A stretch of DNA of 64,000 bases from Henckelia pumila. Its lineage: Eukaryota; Streptophyta; Magnoliopsida; Lamiales; Gesneriaceae. Below are positions 21,866-33,746 of this stretch, in pieces. Within the stretch, counting starts at the first letter, position 1, and each line of letters begins with the position of its first letter. The stretch spans positions 20,095,206-20,159,205 of the forward strand of contig NC_133122.1 of the NCBI RefSeq assembly GCF_033568475.1, read 5' to 3'. A program made the translations under genes and the position numbers. Below the pieces are notes generated by a model. The model made no database searches. It saw only the letters and a list, made by a program, of their open reading frames with translations, and was not told the origin of the DNA.

Positions 21866-21885
21866 ATCGCAAGACGAAATTTTGT
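21866..21885 (+). promoter_or_regulatory. Candidate copia primer binding region (non-tRNA-Met)
   Basis: The bases just after the 5' LTR do not match tRNA-Met. The 14 bases CGCAAGACGAAATT (21868-21881) are the exact reverse complement of AATTTCGTCTTGCG inside the LTR (21750-21763). That would allow the RNA to fold and prime itself. This role is inferred. Confidence 0.4.
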
Positions 21886-21903
21886 ATTTCTCGGATTCTG
21901 AAG

Positions 21904-24900
21904 ATGTCTACCGTTTCATTCACTCCGCTCGCTTCCGCCCCTGCACATGGAGAAAAGCCGCCAAAGTTTTCTGGTGCCGACTTCAAACGTTGGCAGCAGA
22001 AAATGCTCTTCTATCTTACAACATTGAATCTGTCTAGATTTCTGAAGGAGGATCCCCCCGTCGTCGTTGAAGGCGATTCTGACACCCAAAGGAGGACCGC
22101 TGTTGATGCATGGAACCACAAAAATTTTCTGTGCAGAAACTATATTCTGAATGGCCTTGATGACACTCTCTATAGTGTCTATTCATCAGTCAAGACGGCC
22201 AAGGAACTTTGGGATTCCTTGGAAAAGAAATACAAAACTGAAGATGCCGGTATAAAGAAGTTTGCAGTTGGCAAATTTCTGGACTTCAAGATGGTAGACT
22301 CAAAAACTGTAATGAGTCAAGTGCAAGAGATACAAATCATCTTGCATGACTTATTGGCCGAAGGAATGGAAATCAATGAACCATTCCAAGTCACGTCTAT
22401 CATTGAGAAATTGCCTCCACTGTGGAAAGACTTCAAAAACTACCTTAAGCACAAACGTAAGGAGTTGAAACTTGAAGATCTTATTGTGAGGCTTCGCATC
22501 GAGGAGGACAACAGAAATACCGAGGCCAAGTCACATAAAAAGCTGATGGAAACCGAGGCCAAAGCAAATCTGGCGGAGTCTAGTACGAGTCACAAGAGGA
22601 AGCGACCCCATGATGGAAAGCAAAAGGGGAAAGCGAAGAAATTCCAGGGAAGTTGCTACAACTGTGGCAAACCGAATTATATGGCAAGGAACTGCCGACT
22701 ACCAAAGAAAAACAACAAAAATCAGAAACTAAGGCAAGTGAACATGGTTCAAGAAAGGTATGTACCTTTAGAACTTTTTGATATTGATCTTAGTGCTGTT
22801 ATATGTGAGACCAACATGGTGGATGATCCAAGAGGATGGTGGATCGATACCGGCTCTACGAGTCACGTGTGTGCAGAGAAAGACATGTATTCCACCTATG
22901 CCACCGTTGGTGATAGAAAGTTGTTCATGGGAAACTCCGCAACGTCTGAAGTTGCTGGAGTAGGAAATGTGGTGTTGAAGATGACCTCGGGCAAAGAGGT
23001 TACGCTCAAAAATGTGCTGCATGTGCCAGACATTCGGAAGAACTTAGTTTCGGGTTCACTCTTGAGCAAGGCTGGATTTAGAATGGTATTTGAATCTGAT
23101 AAATTTGTGTTAACTAAATCTGGTGTATTTGTTGGGAAAGGGTACCAAGATAGTGGTCTCTTTAAGTTAAATGTAATGAATGTTTCCCGCCTTGAGGCGA
23201 AGAATAAAATTAATTGTTCTGCTTACTTGACTAAAATTTATGATATATGGCATGAACGATTAGGACATGTTAACTTCAACACGTTGCAAAGACTTGCAAA
23301 TTTAAATGTAATACCTATGTTTAAAAGAAATTCACAAAACAAGTGTGAGATATGTGTTGAAGCGAAAATGGTTAAAGCTCCATTTCATAATGTCACGAGA
23401 AGTACTACGCCACTTGAATTAATACATACTGATGTATGTAATTTAAAAATGGTACAAACACGAGGTGGAAATAAGTACTTTATAACATTCATTGATGATT
23501 GCACCAGATTTTGTTATGTATATTTATTGAAAAGCAAAGATGAAGCGATCGACGCTTTCAAGAAATATAAAACTGAGATTGAAAATCAACGAAGTTCGAA
23601 AATTAAAATGGTTCGAAGTGATCGAGGTGGAGAGTATGTGGCTCTTTTTGAAGAATTTTGCTCAACTTCGGGCATCATTCATCAAACGACGGCCCCTTAC
23701 TCACCTCAATCCAATGGCGTTGCAGAACGCAAAAATCGAACATTAAAGGAAATGATGAACGCGTTGCTAATAAATTCTGGCTTACCTCAAAATATGTGGG
23801 GTGAAGCGATTCTCTCAGCAACACACATTCTAAACCGGATTCCAATCAAAGAAAAAGATGAAACACCATATGAACAGTGGAAAGGTCGTAAACCTTCTTA
23901 CCAATACCTCAAAGTGTGGGGGTGTTTGGCGAAAGTAGAAGTACCTAAGCCAAAACAAATAAAAATTGGGTCTAAAACGGTTGACTGCATATTTATTGGT
24001 TATGCATACAATAGTAGTGCATACCGATTCTTAATGCATAAGTCAACGAATCCTGATATACATGAAGACACAATTATGGAGTCAAGGAATGCTGTATTCT
24101 TTGAAAATATCTTTTCATGTAAAGACAAGAAAGAAATAAGTTCGAACAAGTGAACTCATGAAAACACAATTGAAACTCCACAAAACAACGTGGAACCACG
24201 ACGCAGCAAGCGTGCAAGAGTTGAAAAATCGTTTGGTCCTAATTTTCTAACATACATGTTAGATAATGAACCAAGAACTCTTCAAGAGGCTTTATCAAAT
24301 CCTGAGGCTCCTTTTTGGAAGGAAGCCATACAAAATGAAATAGATTCCATAATGCATAATCATACATGGGAGTTGGTTGATCTTCCTCCGGGATGTAAAC
24401 CTTTAGGATCCAAGTGGATTCTTAAAAGAAAATATAAAGAAGATGGATCTATAGATAAATATAAAGCTCGACTCGTGGTTCAAGGTTTTAGACAAAAAGA
24501 GGGATATGATTTCTTTGATACCTACTCTCCGGTTTCTAGAATAACATCCATTCGTGTTCTCATAGCTATTGCAGCATTGCATGATCTTGAGATTCATCAA
24601 ATGGATGTTAAAACTACGTTTTTGAACGGAGAATTGGATGAAGAAATATATATAAAACAACCAGAAGGGTTTGTTGTACCCGGAAAAGAACAAAAGGTGT
24701 GTAAACTTGTCAAGTCATTGTATGGACTTAAACAAGCACCTAAACAGTGGCATCAAAAGTTTGACACTGCAATGTTGTTAAATGGTTTCACAATAAATGA
24801 ATGTGATAAATGTGTCTACATTAAAGGTACTACAAATGCATATGTAATTGTTTGTCTTTATGTAGATGACATGTTAATCATGGGTAGCAACCATGAATTG

Positions 24901-25809
24901 ACTGTGAAAACCAAGAAAATGTTGAGACAACATTTTGATATGAAGGATTTGGGATTGTGTGATATAATTCTAGGGATTAAAGTCTCTAGACTTCCTGCTG
25001 GAATTATGTTATCCCAAACTCATTATGTAGAAAAGGTTCTTGAACGATTTAATGCCACAAATCATCCTATGGCTAGAACACCTATGGAATTGGGTACACA
25101 TTTAGCCAAAAATAGAGGAGAACCTGTTTCACAAGTGGAATATGCAAGGGTGATAGGAAGTTTAATGTATTTAACTAACTGTACCCGTCCTGATCTTGCA
25201 TATACCGTAAATAAGCTAAGTCGATTCACAAGTAATCCAAATAAGGATCATTGGAAAGCACTAATGAGAGTGCTTGGATATTTGAAATACACTTTGAGTT
25301 ATGGAATAGTGTATACAAAATATCCTGTGGTCCTAGAAGGATATTGTGATGCAAATTGGATTTCTGACACAAAAAACTCCAAGTCTACGAGTGGATATGT
25401 GTTCACTATCGGTGGAGGAGCGGTGTCATGGAGATCCTCTAAACAAACTTGTATAGCTCGGTCAACTATGGAGTCCGAGTTTATTGCTCTAGATAAAGCT
25501 GGAGAAGAAGCCGAGTGGCTTCGAAACTTTCTCGAAGATATTCCATGTTGGAATAAACCGGTGTCTTCCATTACGATTCATTGTAACAGTCAGTCAGAAA
25601 TAGGAAGAGCACAAAGTAGTATGTACAATGGTAAATCTCGACATATTCGTCGAAGACATAATACCATAAGACAATTGATTTCGAATGAGGTTATTTCGGT
25701 TGACTATGTGAAGTCAAAGGAAAACCTTGCGGATCCGCTTACAAAAAGTATAAATAGAGATCAAATGTACAAACTACTTGGAGGAATGAGTTTAAAATCT
25801 ACAAAATAA
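21904..25809 (+). pseudogene. Copia gag-pol polyprotein with one in-frame stop
   Basis: Residues 1-220 are a copia Gag ([34 protein letters not shown]). The zinc knuckle near residue 251 is [14 protein letters not shown], where the ligand His has become Tyr. A protease motif, IDTGSTSH, lies at about 22843. The integrase follows, with its HHCC region (HERLGH...CEIC) and DDE core ([34 protein letters not shown]). A TGA at 24151-24153 interrupts the linker. RT then follows with [16 protein letters not shown] and YVDDMLIMG. The RNase H lacks an expected Asp (HCNSQSEIG, near 25579). The stop plus these substitutions make autonomous activity doubtful, though the frame is otherwise intact over about 1,300 codons. 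Confidence 0.92.
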
Positions 25810-26346
25810 AATATTTATAGCGGTAACCCAACCTTGAGAATTGGAGATCCCAAAACCTTGGTTCAATGGGACAACTAAGTTATAAATATTAGTTTGAGTA
25901 CTTGGAAAAATTACTTACTCATTCCTGGAACATTCAAGTTGACATAACCTGCAAAATGTGGTGATGTTAAGTTTTTCTTTTAATGATTCCTATACCTATA
26001 AGGTGGAGTAATGCAGGATACTCTTGATAGGATATCACCTATATAAGTGCAAAGTATTGGCCGCTTTGATTGCAACACTTATGAATCTAAGATATGGTCC
26101 AGGGCCGAAATGGACACAACGTGAGAACAAAATATGTAAGAGTATTGTTATGTAAGTACTATTGTCTTGGTTTACACAAACGGTTGACTAGTTCAAAACA
26201 TCGCGTTACTATACAACTAGTAAATCCGATAGTATTTTACTACGGTAGGTTCAAAGCCACAAGCTACCTATCCTGATGTAACAATAACTCAAAATGATTT
26301 TCTAGTGAGAATGTTACTATACGTGAAATTCATTCATGTGGGGGAT
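25810..26346 (+). other. Copia 3' untranslated region and polypurine tract
   Basis: Non-coding stretch between the RNase H stop and the 3' LTR. TGTGGGGGAT (26337-26346) is the plus-strand priming tract. Confidence 0.8.
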
Positions 26347-27293
26347 TGTTGGAAATTGTATTATTGAATGAATTACAATTGAAATGGGCTTGAAAGGGTT
26401 TGAATTGATTAACTCAAATTGTTTGTAAAAGCCTTGTCCAAAGAATTATAAAATTCAAAATTTTGGTGAAATAAATTGGAAGGAAATGGGGAAATGGTAG
26501 TCCCACATTGGAACAACTCCAATTTGTTGTTCACCTTAATTAGTCCAACATTGGACTATGGAATTGGGCCCTTAGGGCACCAGATGTTTTGTAAAGGGGC
26601 AAGACGCTAGTCGATGCAACAAACACGCGCGCGGCCGGCCTGCTCGGCGTGGCATGGGGGGTGGTGTGGTGTGGTCTTCTGATCCGATTATTTTTTTTGA
26701 ATAAAATTTATTTAAAATAATATTTTATTATTTTATGGAATAGGCCCGAGCGGTAAAATATTACCGCACGGGCGCAGCACCTCACCATGCGAGACAGTGA
26801 GTTCAAAACGGCTTGCGCCCGAGCGGTAAAAAATTGCCGCGCGGGCGCGGTACCAAAATGGCGAGGCAGTGTGTTGGCTTAAAGTTGGGCGCTCGCGCGG
26901 TAAAAAATTACCGCCCGAGCGCACCTTTAGACGTGTTGTTTCGTGTATAAGACTATATATATGGTGGTTATAACACAGAAAACAGACAGAGAAACATCTG
27001 ATAACATACATTTCAGATTTTTGATTTCTCAAAATCACTCCCTCACTTTCTCAAAGAAACGTTAAAGCATATTTTCGTTCGTTGAAGTTCGTGATATTTG
27101 TTGTGCTGCTATATCACGATCGAAAGTCGTTGTATCTTAGAGACGATTGCCGCTAACGTTTAGCACTTGGAACGAGCAATTTCATCTTGCAGATAGAGAG
27201 TTTCTCTCGCCTCGACTGTGTAGATCATTTTCGTTGCTGTTGATTGCTTCCGACATTGAAGTTTTCAGAATTCAGAATACAACCCTTCTAACA
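26347..27293 (+). repeat. Copia 3' LTR
   Basis: 947 bp. Compared with the 5' LTR it lacks one copy of the ~117-bp segment and about 65 bp near 26928. It has about 76 bp extra at 26690-26770, including an additional CCCGAGCGGTAA hairpin. In the segment that could pair with the primer region, two CpG sites have become CpA. Confidence 0.93.
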
Positions 27294-27691
27294 AATGTAA
27301 TATGATCTCACCAATCAATTTCATAAAACAAATCATCTATTTGAATCACAAAAAAAAAAAAAAAAATTACTTACTAATAATTTGAAAATGTCTTGTCTTC
27401 TCTTTCATTATCGGTTAAAAATAAAAAAGTAACCATATTGATAAATACTGAAAGTATTTTTAAAAATTAAATTATTATAAAAAGATACCAGCATTTACTA
27501 GCTTGGTTGAGTAGTTTCCCACTAACAATAAATTTCAAAAATCATATTTTTATAATATCTTAAAAATAATAATAATAACAAGTTACCATGCAGATGACAC
27601 CATGTCAATTGCTGGTGCCTGCAGGTTTCATCTTTATAAGTGACCACAAATCCTCAGTAAAAATTAGACAAACTATATAGTGAAGAAGATC
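27294..27691 (+). promoter_or_regulatory. Promoter region of the IDA-like gene at 27.7 kb
   Basis: CCATGCAGATGACACCATGT (27588-27607), a TTTATAAG box (27633-27640) and the GTGACCACAAAT block (27640-27651) match the promoter of the 12.4 kb copy. The copia element ends only about 400 bp upstream of the ATG, so distal control elements of the ancestral gene are now 6.4 kb away. Confidence 0.6.
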
Positions 27692-27916
27692 ATGAAGATT
27701 ACTCCGAATATCGTGGCGTTCGCGATCCTTTTGCTGGTTTTATTAGGATTTGGAAACAGCAACTGTGGAGAGGCAGTGAGGATGGGAAAATCCCAGAAGT
27801 TTACATTTGGGATCCTCCCGAAAAATGTACCAATTCCGCCGTCTAGACCGTCGACCCGGAGCAACATCCCGCCGAGGCAGCCGAACCACCCTCCGGCTGA
27901 TTCTCACCACATTTAA
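27692..27916 (+). CDS. IDL: IDA-like secreted peptide precursor
   Basis: This encodes 74 aa from the ATG at 27692; an upstream in-frame GTG is not a plausible start. Residues 1-22 form a signal peptide (IVAFAILLLVLLGFG). A short variable region follows, then FTFGILPKNVPIPPSRPSTR, then a Pro-rich tail to the TAA at 27914. The PIPPSxPSxRxN core is the mature-peptide motif of the IDA/IDL family, released by subtilases and perceived by HAESA/HSL receptor kinases. The usual Arg-His-Asn ending reads RSN here, and the Pro-rich tail after it is longer than in classical IDA. It is single-exon, as expected. The nearest paralogues are at 12.4, 29.9 and 33.7 kb. Confidence 0.82.
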   Translation: MKITPNIVAFAILLLVLLGFGNSNCGEAVRMGKSQKFTFGILPKNVPIPPSRPSTRSNIPPRQPNHPPADSHHI

Positions 27917-29690
27917 TCTCCCTTCTTATGTTTCTAAAGTTTGATCAATTCCCCACATCGATCCTTTGGTGTGTTAATGTTGGATGCTGATCGAGTTCTT
28001 TTTGCTATAATAAATATTGTTTTTATGTAATTTAATTTTTTTTGGTACATTTGTTTTTAAGTCGTACGTTTAATACATTCATCACGATCCAGTATACAAA
28101 GCATTAACACAGATTTTAATTGGAAAAAAAAAACGGAAAATTCGATCTTCCCAATCTGTTGGTGCAAATGTTTGTGATACGGAAAAAAAAAACTGAAAAT
28201 TCGATCAGGATTTGTCATTATTCATAATTATATATATTAGATTAATTTAAAATCTTGGTTTTCAAGTAGATCTTGAATTTTCAAAATTTTGTTAAATAAA
28301 AGACGATAAATGTATTTTAGAAGCTCTCCCAAAAAATACCTAAGTCATGTAACTTGATTGTTTTGTGATTTTCCACCTTGGCTCCAAGGTGGTGTATATA
28401 CTTAAAGGCCTTTAATCTTTGTTATGTGATTACTCTTTAAAAAAAACACAAGAAAAGAAAAATTACATCCTACTAAGCATGCTCCATCTCAGTTGCATCC
28501 TAATTAAGATGCATGCATGCATGCCCTTATTTAAATGTTAAAATATATCATCCCTAAATAACATAAATTAATAATTATACAAAATTAAAAACATGACTAA
28601 GATATATTGCTAAAATATTGTTATATTGTGATTAGGTTTTTCTTGAAATTGAAATTTATTCATTCCTACATTTTCTCATAAACCATTTATTTATATATAT
28701 ATATATATATATATTATATGCAAATGAATTGTATACACATTATATAATAAAATTTATTCAATTAGCCAATAAGTTTACTTAATTAATCAATACAAGAAAT
28801 TTTTTTAAATTATTACAAATATTAATATTCTTTAGTTATTTATATTATATATATATGATAATAATTTTATTTTTTTATATTAATTAAAGAAATGTGATAT
28901 GAATATATATTAATGAAACAAAATTTTTTGTACTATGTTCGTTAAATCAAAAAATAATTTTTAAAATACTAAATTTTATGTTATCGATTACTCAATATCT
29001 CTCTAAGACTATAAATTAATATAATGTCATGTTCTTGATATTATTAATTTATATAGGTTCTAATAGGACTGAGATATCGTACCAAAATATTAAATTATCG
29101 GGATATCGTATCAAAATTTTTTCGATATACAGACATTTTTTCGGTATACCGAATTGTACATATCTGTACGATATCAATATGGATTTTTTTCATACCGAAA
29201 TTTTAAAATTTCAGTATCATTAATACCAGTATGAATTTTTTTCACATCGATATTTTGGATACGGTATACCGAAAACCCACACATTAGATTTTATTATATA
29301 TCTATATATACTATATAATACAGAGGCAGCACATCTTAATAACTACTTTGGTATGAATATAAATAGGGACGGATTTAAATAGAGGTAAGAATTTGATTAG
29401 ACTCATTATAAACTGGTGAAATTTTATTTATATTTTTTGACTGAATGGATATTACAGTGTAGTTTGTTCGGAATTTATATACGTTAAAATACAATAGCAT
29501 GGTATTTTTAAAATTAAATATTAATATACTATTCGTTTTTAGTTTGATTCAGCATACTACTTCTACTATAATATTCCAACATTAACATTTTGTATTTTTT
29601 TTATCGAATAAAAATAACATTTATATTGAGATATATAAGAAATTTTTTTACTTTTTAAAAGAACAGTATATATAAGCTTAATATTCTACT
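27917..29690. other. AT-rich spacer downstream of IDA-like gene
   Basis: No gene is visible. A TA run lies at 28690-28712. A cluster of GGTATACCGA-type motifs in both orientations lies at 29075-29280, and may be a decayed inverted-repeat element. The stretch 29366-29470 resembles 12915-13045 downstream of the 12.4 kb copy. Confidence 0.5.
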
Positions 29691-29695
29691 AAAAT

Positions 29696-29862
29696 ATTGT
29701 GAGACAATCTTACAGATTTTTATTCGTGACAGACACCAACTCTATCTATATTTATAATTAAAATAATAATATTTTTGACATAAAAAATAAAAATTTTTCA
29801 TGTGTGATCCAAATAAGCACGTCTCACAAAATTGACCATGAGACCATCTCAGAAAAAAATTT
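29696..29862. mobile_element. MITE, GTGAGAC/GTCTCA family, copy 1
   Basis: The left end GTGAGACAATCTTACAGATTTTT mirrors the right-end TGACCATGAGACCATCTCAG. It resembles the tandem pair at 34570-34930. Confidence 0.55.
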
Positions 29863-29905
29863 GTGTTTGTTGGAACGCAGAATGCTGATATGACATCGAA
29901 AAAAA

Positions 29906-30120
29906 ACTGATTTACACTGTGGTGTCTGTGATCCTTGTGCTTGTTTTATTACGGTTTGGCGACACCAAAAACGCTGCAGATACAGCAAGAAACATGGCGA
30001 AAGCCGAAAAGTTTACGTTTAGAATCCTCCCTAAAGGACAATTTGTTCCGCCGAAGGGCCGTCGCGTATCCACAACGCGCTGCTGCCTCCGCCTCTCGAC
30101 GATGATTCTCATCCCTATTA
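29906..30120 (+). pseudogene. IDA-like peptide precursor, decayed copy
   Basis: Alignment by eye with 33747 shows the same order: hydrophobic segment (VVSVILVLVLLRFG), Asn/Ala/Asp-rich region, ARNMAKAEKFTFRILPKG. The expected ATG is replaced, leaving no start codon before the hydrophobic segment except a GTG. A one-base deletion just after TTTGTTCCGCCG shifts the frame through the core, so no PIPP-type motif is made. The TATA and GTGACCACAAAT blocks seen before the other copies are absent. This is a non-functional relic of the family. Confidence 0.72.
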
Positions 30121-30278
30121 ATCAATCTAGCTCCTTTGCTAATAATTGAGTTGAAGTCCTATTGATTCTGTTTGGCCTCGATGCTTTATTATATAACATT
30201 CACGTATATCACTTCGACTTTAATGCATTGACCGTTTCCCCTTCCTTCTTCTCGTGAGTGGAGTAAATGAAAAAAATT

Positions 30279-30912
30279 TAGGGGTGTGGTGGGTTAAGTT
30301 GACAAAAATAATTTTAAAAATGTCTTTGATTCTAACCCGACCCGAACCCGAAAATGGCCAACTTGAACTCGAACTCAACTAACTCAATCAACCCGAACCA
30401 ATCCGATTTTATTTTTTTATTTTTTAACAAAATAATTAAATAAAAATTCAAAACACTCAATAATAATAATAGTAATATTAATTTAATCACATAATAACAA
30501 AATCTAAACTTACATATAATTTAAATTTGAACTTTTACTTACAGAAAATTTAAAGTATGCTTATTACAAAAAATAAAAAAAAATTTAAAAAATAAAAATT
30601 GTATAAAATAAATATTAAATGACGAAAATCTATTATATCAATATATAATAATTTTTTTCAAACATACAATGTATTAAAAAAATGTTATAAATCTATCTTA
30701 GTTTTATATAAAATTAATAATTATTAAAAGTTTTCGGGTCATTTCATGTCAACTCGGGTTGACCCGAACCCAACCTGTTCCCGATTAATTTTTTGGGTCA
30801 GCTTTCGAGTCAATCCGATTCGATCCAAACCCAAAAACCTCAACCTTAACCTGATATTTTTTCGATTGAGTCGTGTCGGGTTGGCGGGTTGAGTTGAGTT
30901 TTGACACACCTA
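30279..30912. mobile_element. hAT-like non-autonomous element
   Basis: The ends read TAGGGGTGT and ACACACCTA. The interior has many GACCCGAACCCGA and GGGTTGACCCGAA motifs in both orientations, around a 300-bp AT core. This is a common plant layout. No exact 8-bp target duplication was found. Confidence 0.5.
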
Positions 30913-31885
30913 GAAAAGATGTTCTTACATGATCAAATTATTTATAACGGGTCCGGACCGGACTAGTTAGTTTGACCATGAATCGGACACACAAATCCTA
31001 TGCAACCCATACCTATGCACCGTTTTAGCAGCTAAACCAGTAAAATTAGTGGAAGTCGGTCTAAAACCAGTTCGACCGAATATCAACCATGATCCGACCG
31101 GTGAATCCATTAAAAATCGATCAGATTGGTTCTTCTTTTTTTTTTTTCAAATTATTTTTTTAAAAAAATTCTTGTTTAAGCTTATTTTGATTTTTTTTTC
31201 GTTTAACACATATATAATTATATTTGATATTTTAATTATATGTAAGTTATTGTTTAGATTTTAAACTTTGATAAATATATATATATATAAATATATTACT
31301 TATATACATCTTTAAGATCCTAAAAATTAAACATATTTTGTTTACTATATTTTTATTTTATTATATTAAGTGTGAAACCACGCCAAATTGATATGTTTGC
31401 GTCTGGTCTCTTTGTTTTTTTTTTTTTAACAAATATATTTTTTTTTACAATGATCTAATTGATACCGTACGTTGGTATGACCTCTTTGTTTTGTTTTGTT
31501 TTTTTACAGTTATTTAATAAAACTGGATTGATACTAGTATGCAAAAATTGATTATTGAAGCATACAACGCGTGCAATATGATACTAGTTTTATATTATTA
31601 ATTTATCTAATATATTTAGATGCAGTATTTTAGTTAGTCCGACCGTCCGATTGTATCATTTTTAAAGGGATGATTGGTTTAATTTGATTGTTTATCTGGT
31701 TATGAGAAAAATGATTTATAACATACTTGATATTCCCATAGTTAAAGCTCATCGAATTCGATTAATTTATTATTGTATCGGCCCGAAATCTCACTAATTG
31801 AAATAAAAATGACACTACTATTATTCATGAATCATGACACTTTGATCATCCTGCAACGAAATCCATTACACCGAGAAATTACACA
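30913..31885. other. AT-rich spacer with repeat debris
   Basis: GGTCCGGACCGGACTAG (30950-30966) and GATCCGACCGGTGAATCC (31091) suggest the edge of another inverted-repeat element. Long T tracts follow. No gene. Confidence 0.45.
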
Positions 31886-31887
31886 AC

Positions 31888-32243
31888 TTTCGTTTGGACA
31901 TGTATTTAAAAAACGATTTTAGTATTTTATAAGTGAAAAAAACTTAAAATATGTGTTTGGATAAAAATTTTGTAAATTATTTTTGAAAACTATTTTTTTA
32001 AAAAGTGTTTTCCAAGTATACTTTTTAAAGAACATTTGAAAGGTATTTTTAGATGTTTTTAGCATTGAATCATGGAAGAAAAAGATGAAAAACATACTTT
32101 TGAAATGTTAAAATGTTTTTATAGAATAGTTGTCCAAACACATATTTATTTTTAAAACAAATTTAAAAAACATTTTATAAAAAGTTTTTAAAATTAAAAC
32201 ACTTCTATAAAAACGTTTTATAAGTAAATGTACAAACGAAACC
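31888..32243. mobile_element. MITE-like AT-rich inverted-repeat element
   Basis: The left end CTTTCGTTTGGACATG mirrors the right end GTACAAACGAAACC. The interior repeats AAAACATTTTATAAAAAG-type motifs. No clear target duplication. Confidence 0.5.
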
Positions 32244-33640
32244 ATGCAAATTTTAAAACGTTTTATAAAAAAGTTGGTCTCATTATTATTTTTATGTCAT
32301 AATGCAAATTTTAAAAGGATCAAATTATATTTTTGGTTTGGTAACTTGCTTATTTTCATTTTGAGTGTATCAATATTTCATAAGTGTGTTTGATGCAAAA
32401 AAATTATTTTCATTTTGGTCATATAAATGATAAAATTGATCGATTTACAATCTTAAACACAAAACATTTGTAATTTTTATTTTAATCATTTGTCATCGTA
32501 GAACTAACATGACATCGAGAAATGATGATCGATGATATGTCATCGAAAATTATTGATGTGGCCACATAATTGATAACATGATCAGAAATGGAACGAAAAT
32601 ATAAATTACAAAACCCTATATAATTTTCCCAGAAATATATTTGCTTCTTTTTTTTTTTTGTGAAGAGATGTGATATTATTTAAAAATCCAAATGTTTGAA
32701 TAATTTAAAATTAAAAAAATACATTTTAGTAATTTAAAAAATATTGAAAATTAATGAGATATGGTTCTTTGAAAAAAATCGTAATCATTTACTAATATAA
32801 TTAACTCCGTTCATGTATTCGTTGCGCAATTAGCACAATACTGAATTAGAACATGACTACTTTGCGATACAGTTTAACCTACCTTATGAATATTAGTGTA
32901 ATCACAAATATGATGTTTATTTTTCATTTTGGGTATTATTTTTTTAGTAAATTTTAACGTGTCCTTCTTCTTTTTTAAGAATACGTGCTCTGTCTGACTA
33001 TATCTATATTGTACAATATAGTTTGAAAAATTTTATGTGAAAATTTGTATATCGTACTGCTATTTTTTCAAATGCAATCATTCCAACATATTTAAATATA
33101 GTAACTAAATATATCATATTAATTAATATTACTTATATTAATCATTTATTTCTCTCAATACATATATATATAGATATTAAGATATAATGTAAAATTATAG
33201 TTTGCCATATATTACCAAATTTAAGACTTACTTATAATAATATTTAATAATTATAAGTTTAATCAATTAATATCTTAGTTTTAAATTTTGTTAATAGTAT
33301 TAAAATATATTTTAAAAATAAATATTATAATATCTTTCTAATTTAATAATATCTTTCTAATGTAATAGTTTTATTATATCTCAATATACCATAAATATTT
33401 GATATTCTTGTATTAAATAAAATATTTGTTATTTTGTAGTATCTTTTATGCAATTAATAATAGTTATACCGAAATATATAGTGATGGCCGTTAAGCTCCT
33501 AAAACAGAGCTTATAAGTTATTTTTAGGTAAACAATCTCGTCTAAAAGAGAAAGAAATATTTTTTTTTTATAAAAAAAAAAAAGAAAAAGAAAAAAAGGA
33601 AGAGTGACTGTCAGTATTTGTTCTATATATTTTCAATTAC
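32244..33640. other. AT-rich spacer
   Basis: I see no gene or clear element in this stretch, only A and T tracts. Confidence 0.5.
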
Positions 33641-33674
33641 AAACGACTTTCCATATAAACGACAATATATATGC

Positions 33675-33746
33675 TATATAAACGCTGGTAATTCATTCGT
33701 ACGTGACCACAAATTCTCAGCAAAAATTTCCCCAACAGTGAAGAAG
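33675..33746 (+). promoter_or_regulatory. TATA box and leader of the 33.7 kb IDA-like gene
   Basis: TATATAAA (33675-33682) lies 72 nt before the ATG, and the shared GTGACCACAAAT block is at 33703-33714. The leader ends CCCCAACAGTGAAGAAG, like the 12.4 and 27.7 kb copies. Confidence 0.65.

Larger units (their letters stand above)
20842..27293 (+). mobile_element. Ty1/copia LTR retrotransposon, nearly complete
   Basis: The LTRs run 20842-21865 and 26347-27293 (both TGTTG...TAACA). The target duplication AATGT lies at 20837-20841 and 27294-27298. A single gag-pol frame runs from 21904 to 25809, broken only by one TGA at 24151. The domain order gag, protease, integrase, RT, RNase H is the copia order. 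The polypurine tract TGTGGGGGAT abuts the 3' LTR. It is inserted in the promoter-distal part of a duplicated IDA-like block. The usual tRNA-Met primer site is absent after the 5' LTR. Confidence 0.95.
17757..27950 (+). repeat. Duplicated block, copy 2 (interrupted by LTR-type insertions)
   Basis: This block is collinear with 9530-12650: 17757-18326, 20700-20841 and 27294-27950 match copy 1 in order. The copia element 20842-27293 lies inside a segment that is continuous in copy 1, and an LTR-like sequence lies at 18327-19090. Confidence 0.65.

Noticed and set aside
27680..27691. A start of the 27.7 kb IDA-like gene at 27680
   Set aside because: That codon is GTG; the ATG at 27692 aligns with the starts of the paralogues.
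33618..33746. A longer N-terminus for the 33.7 kb IDA-like gene
   Set aside because: The upstream open frame covers the TATA box and the conserved leader, and it would bury the signal peptide.
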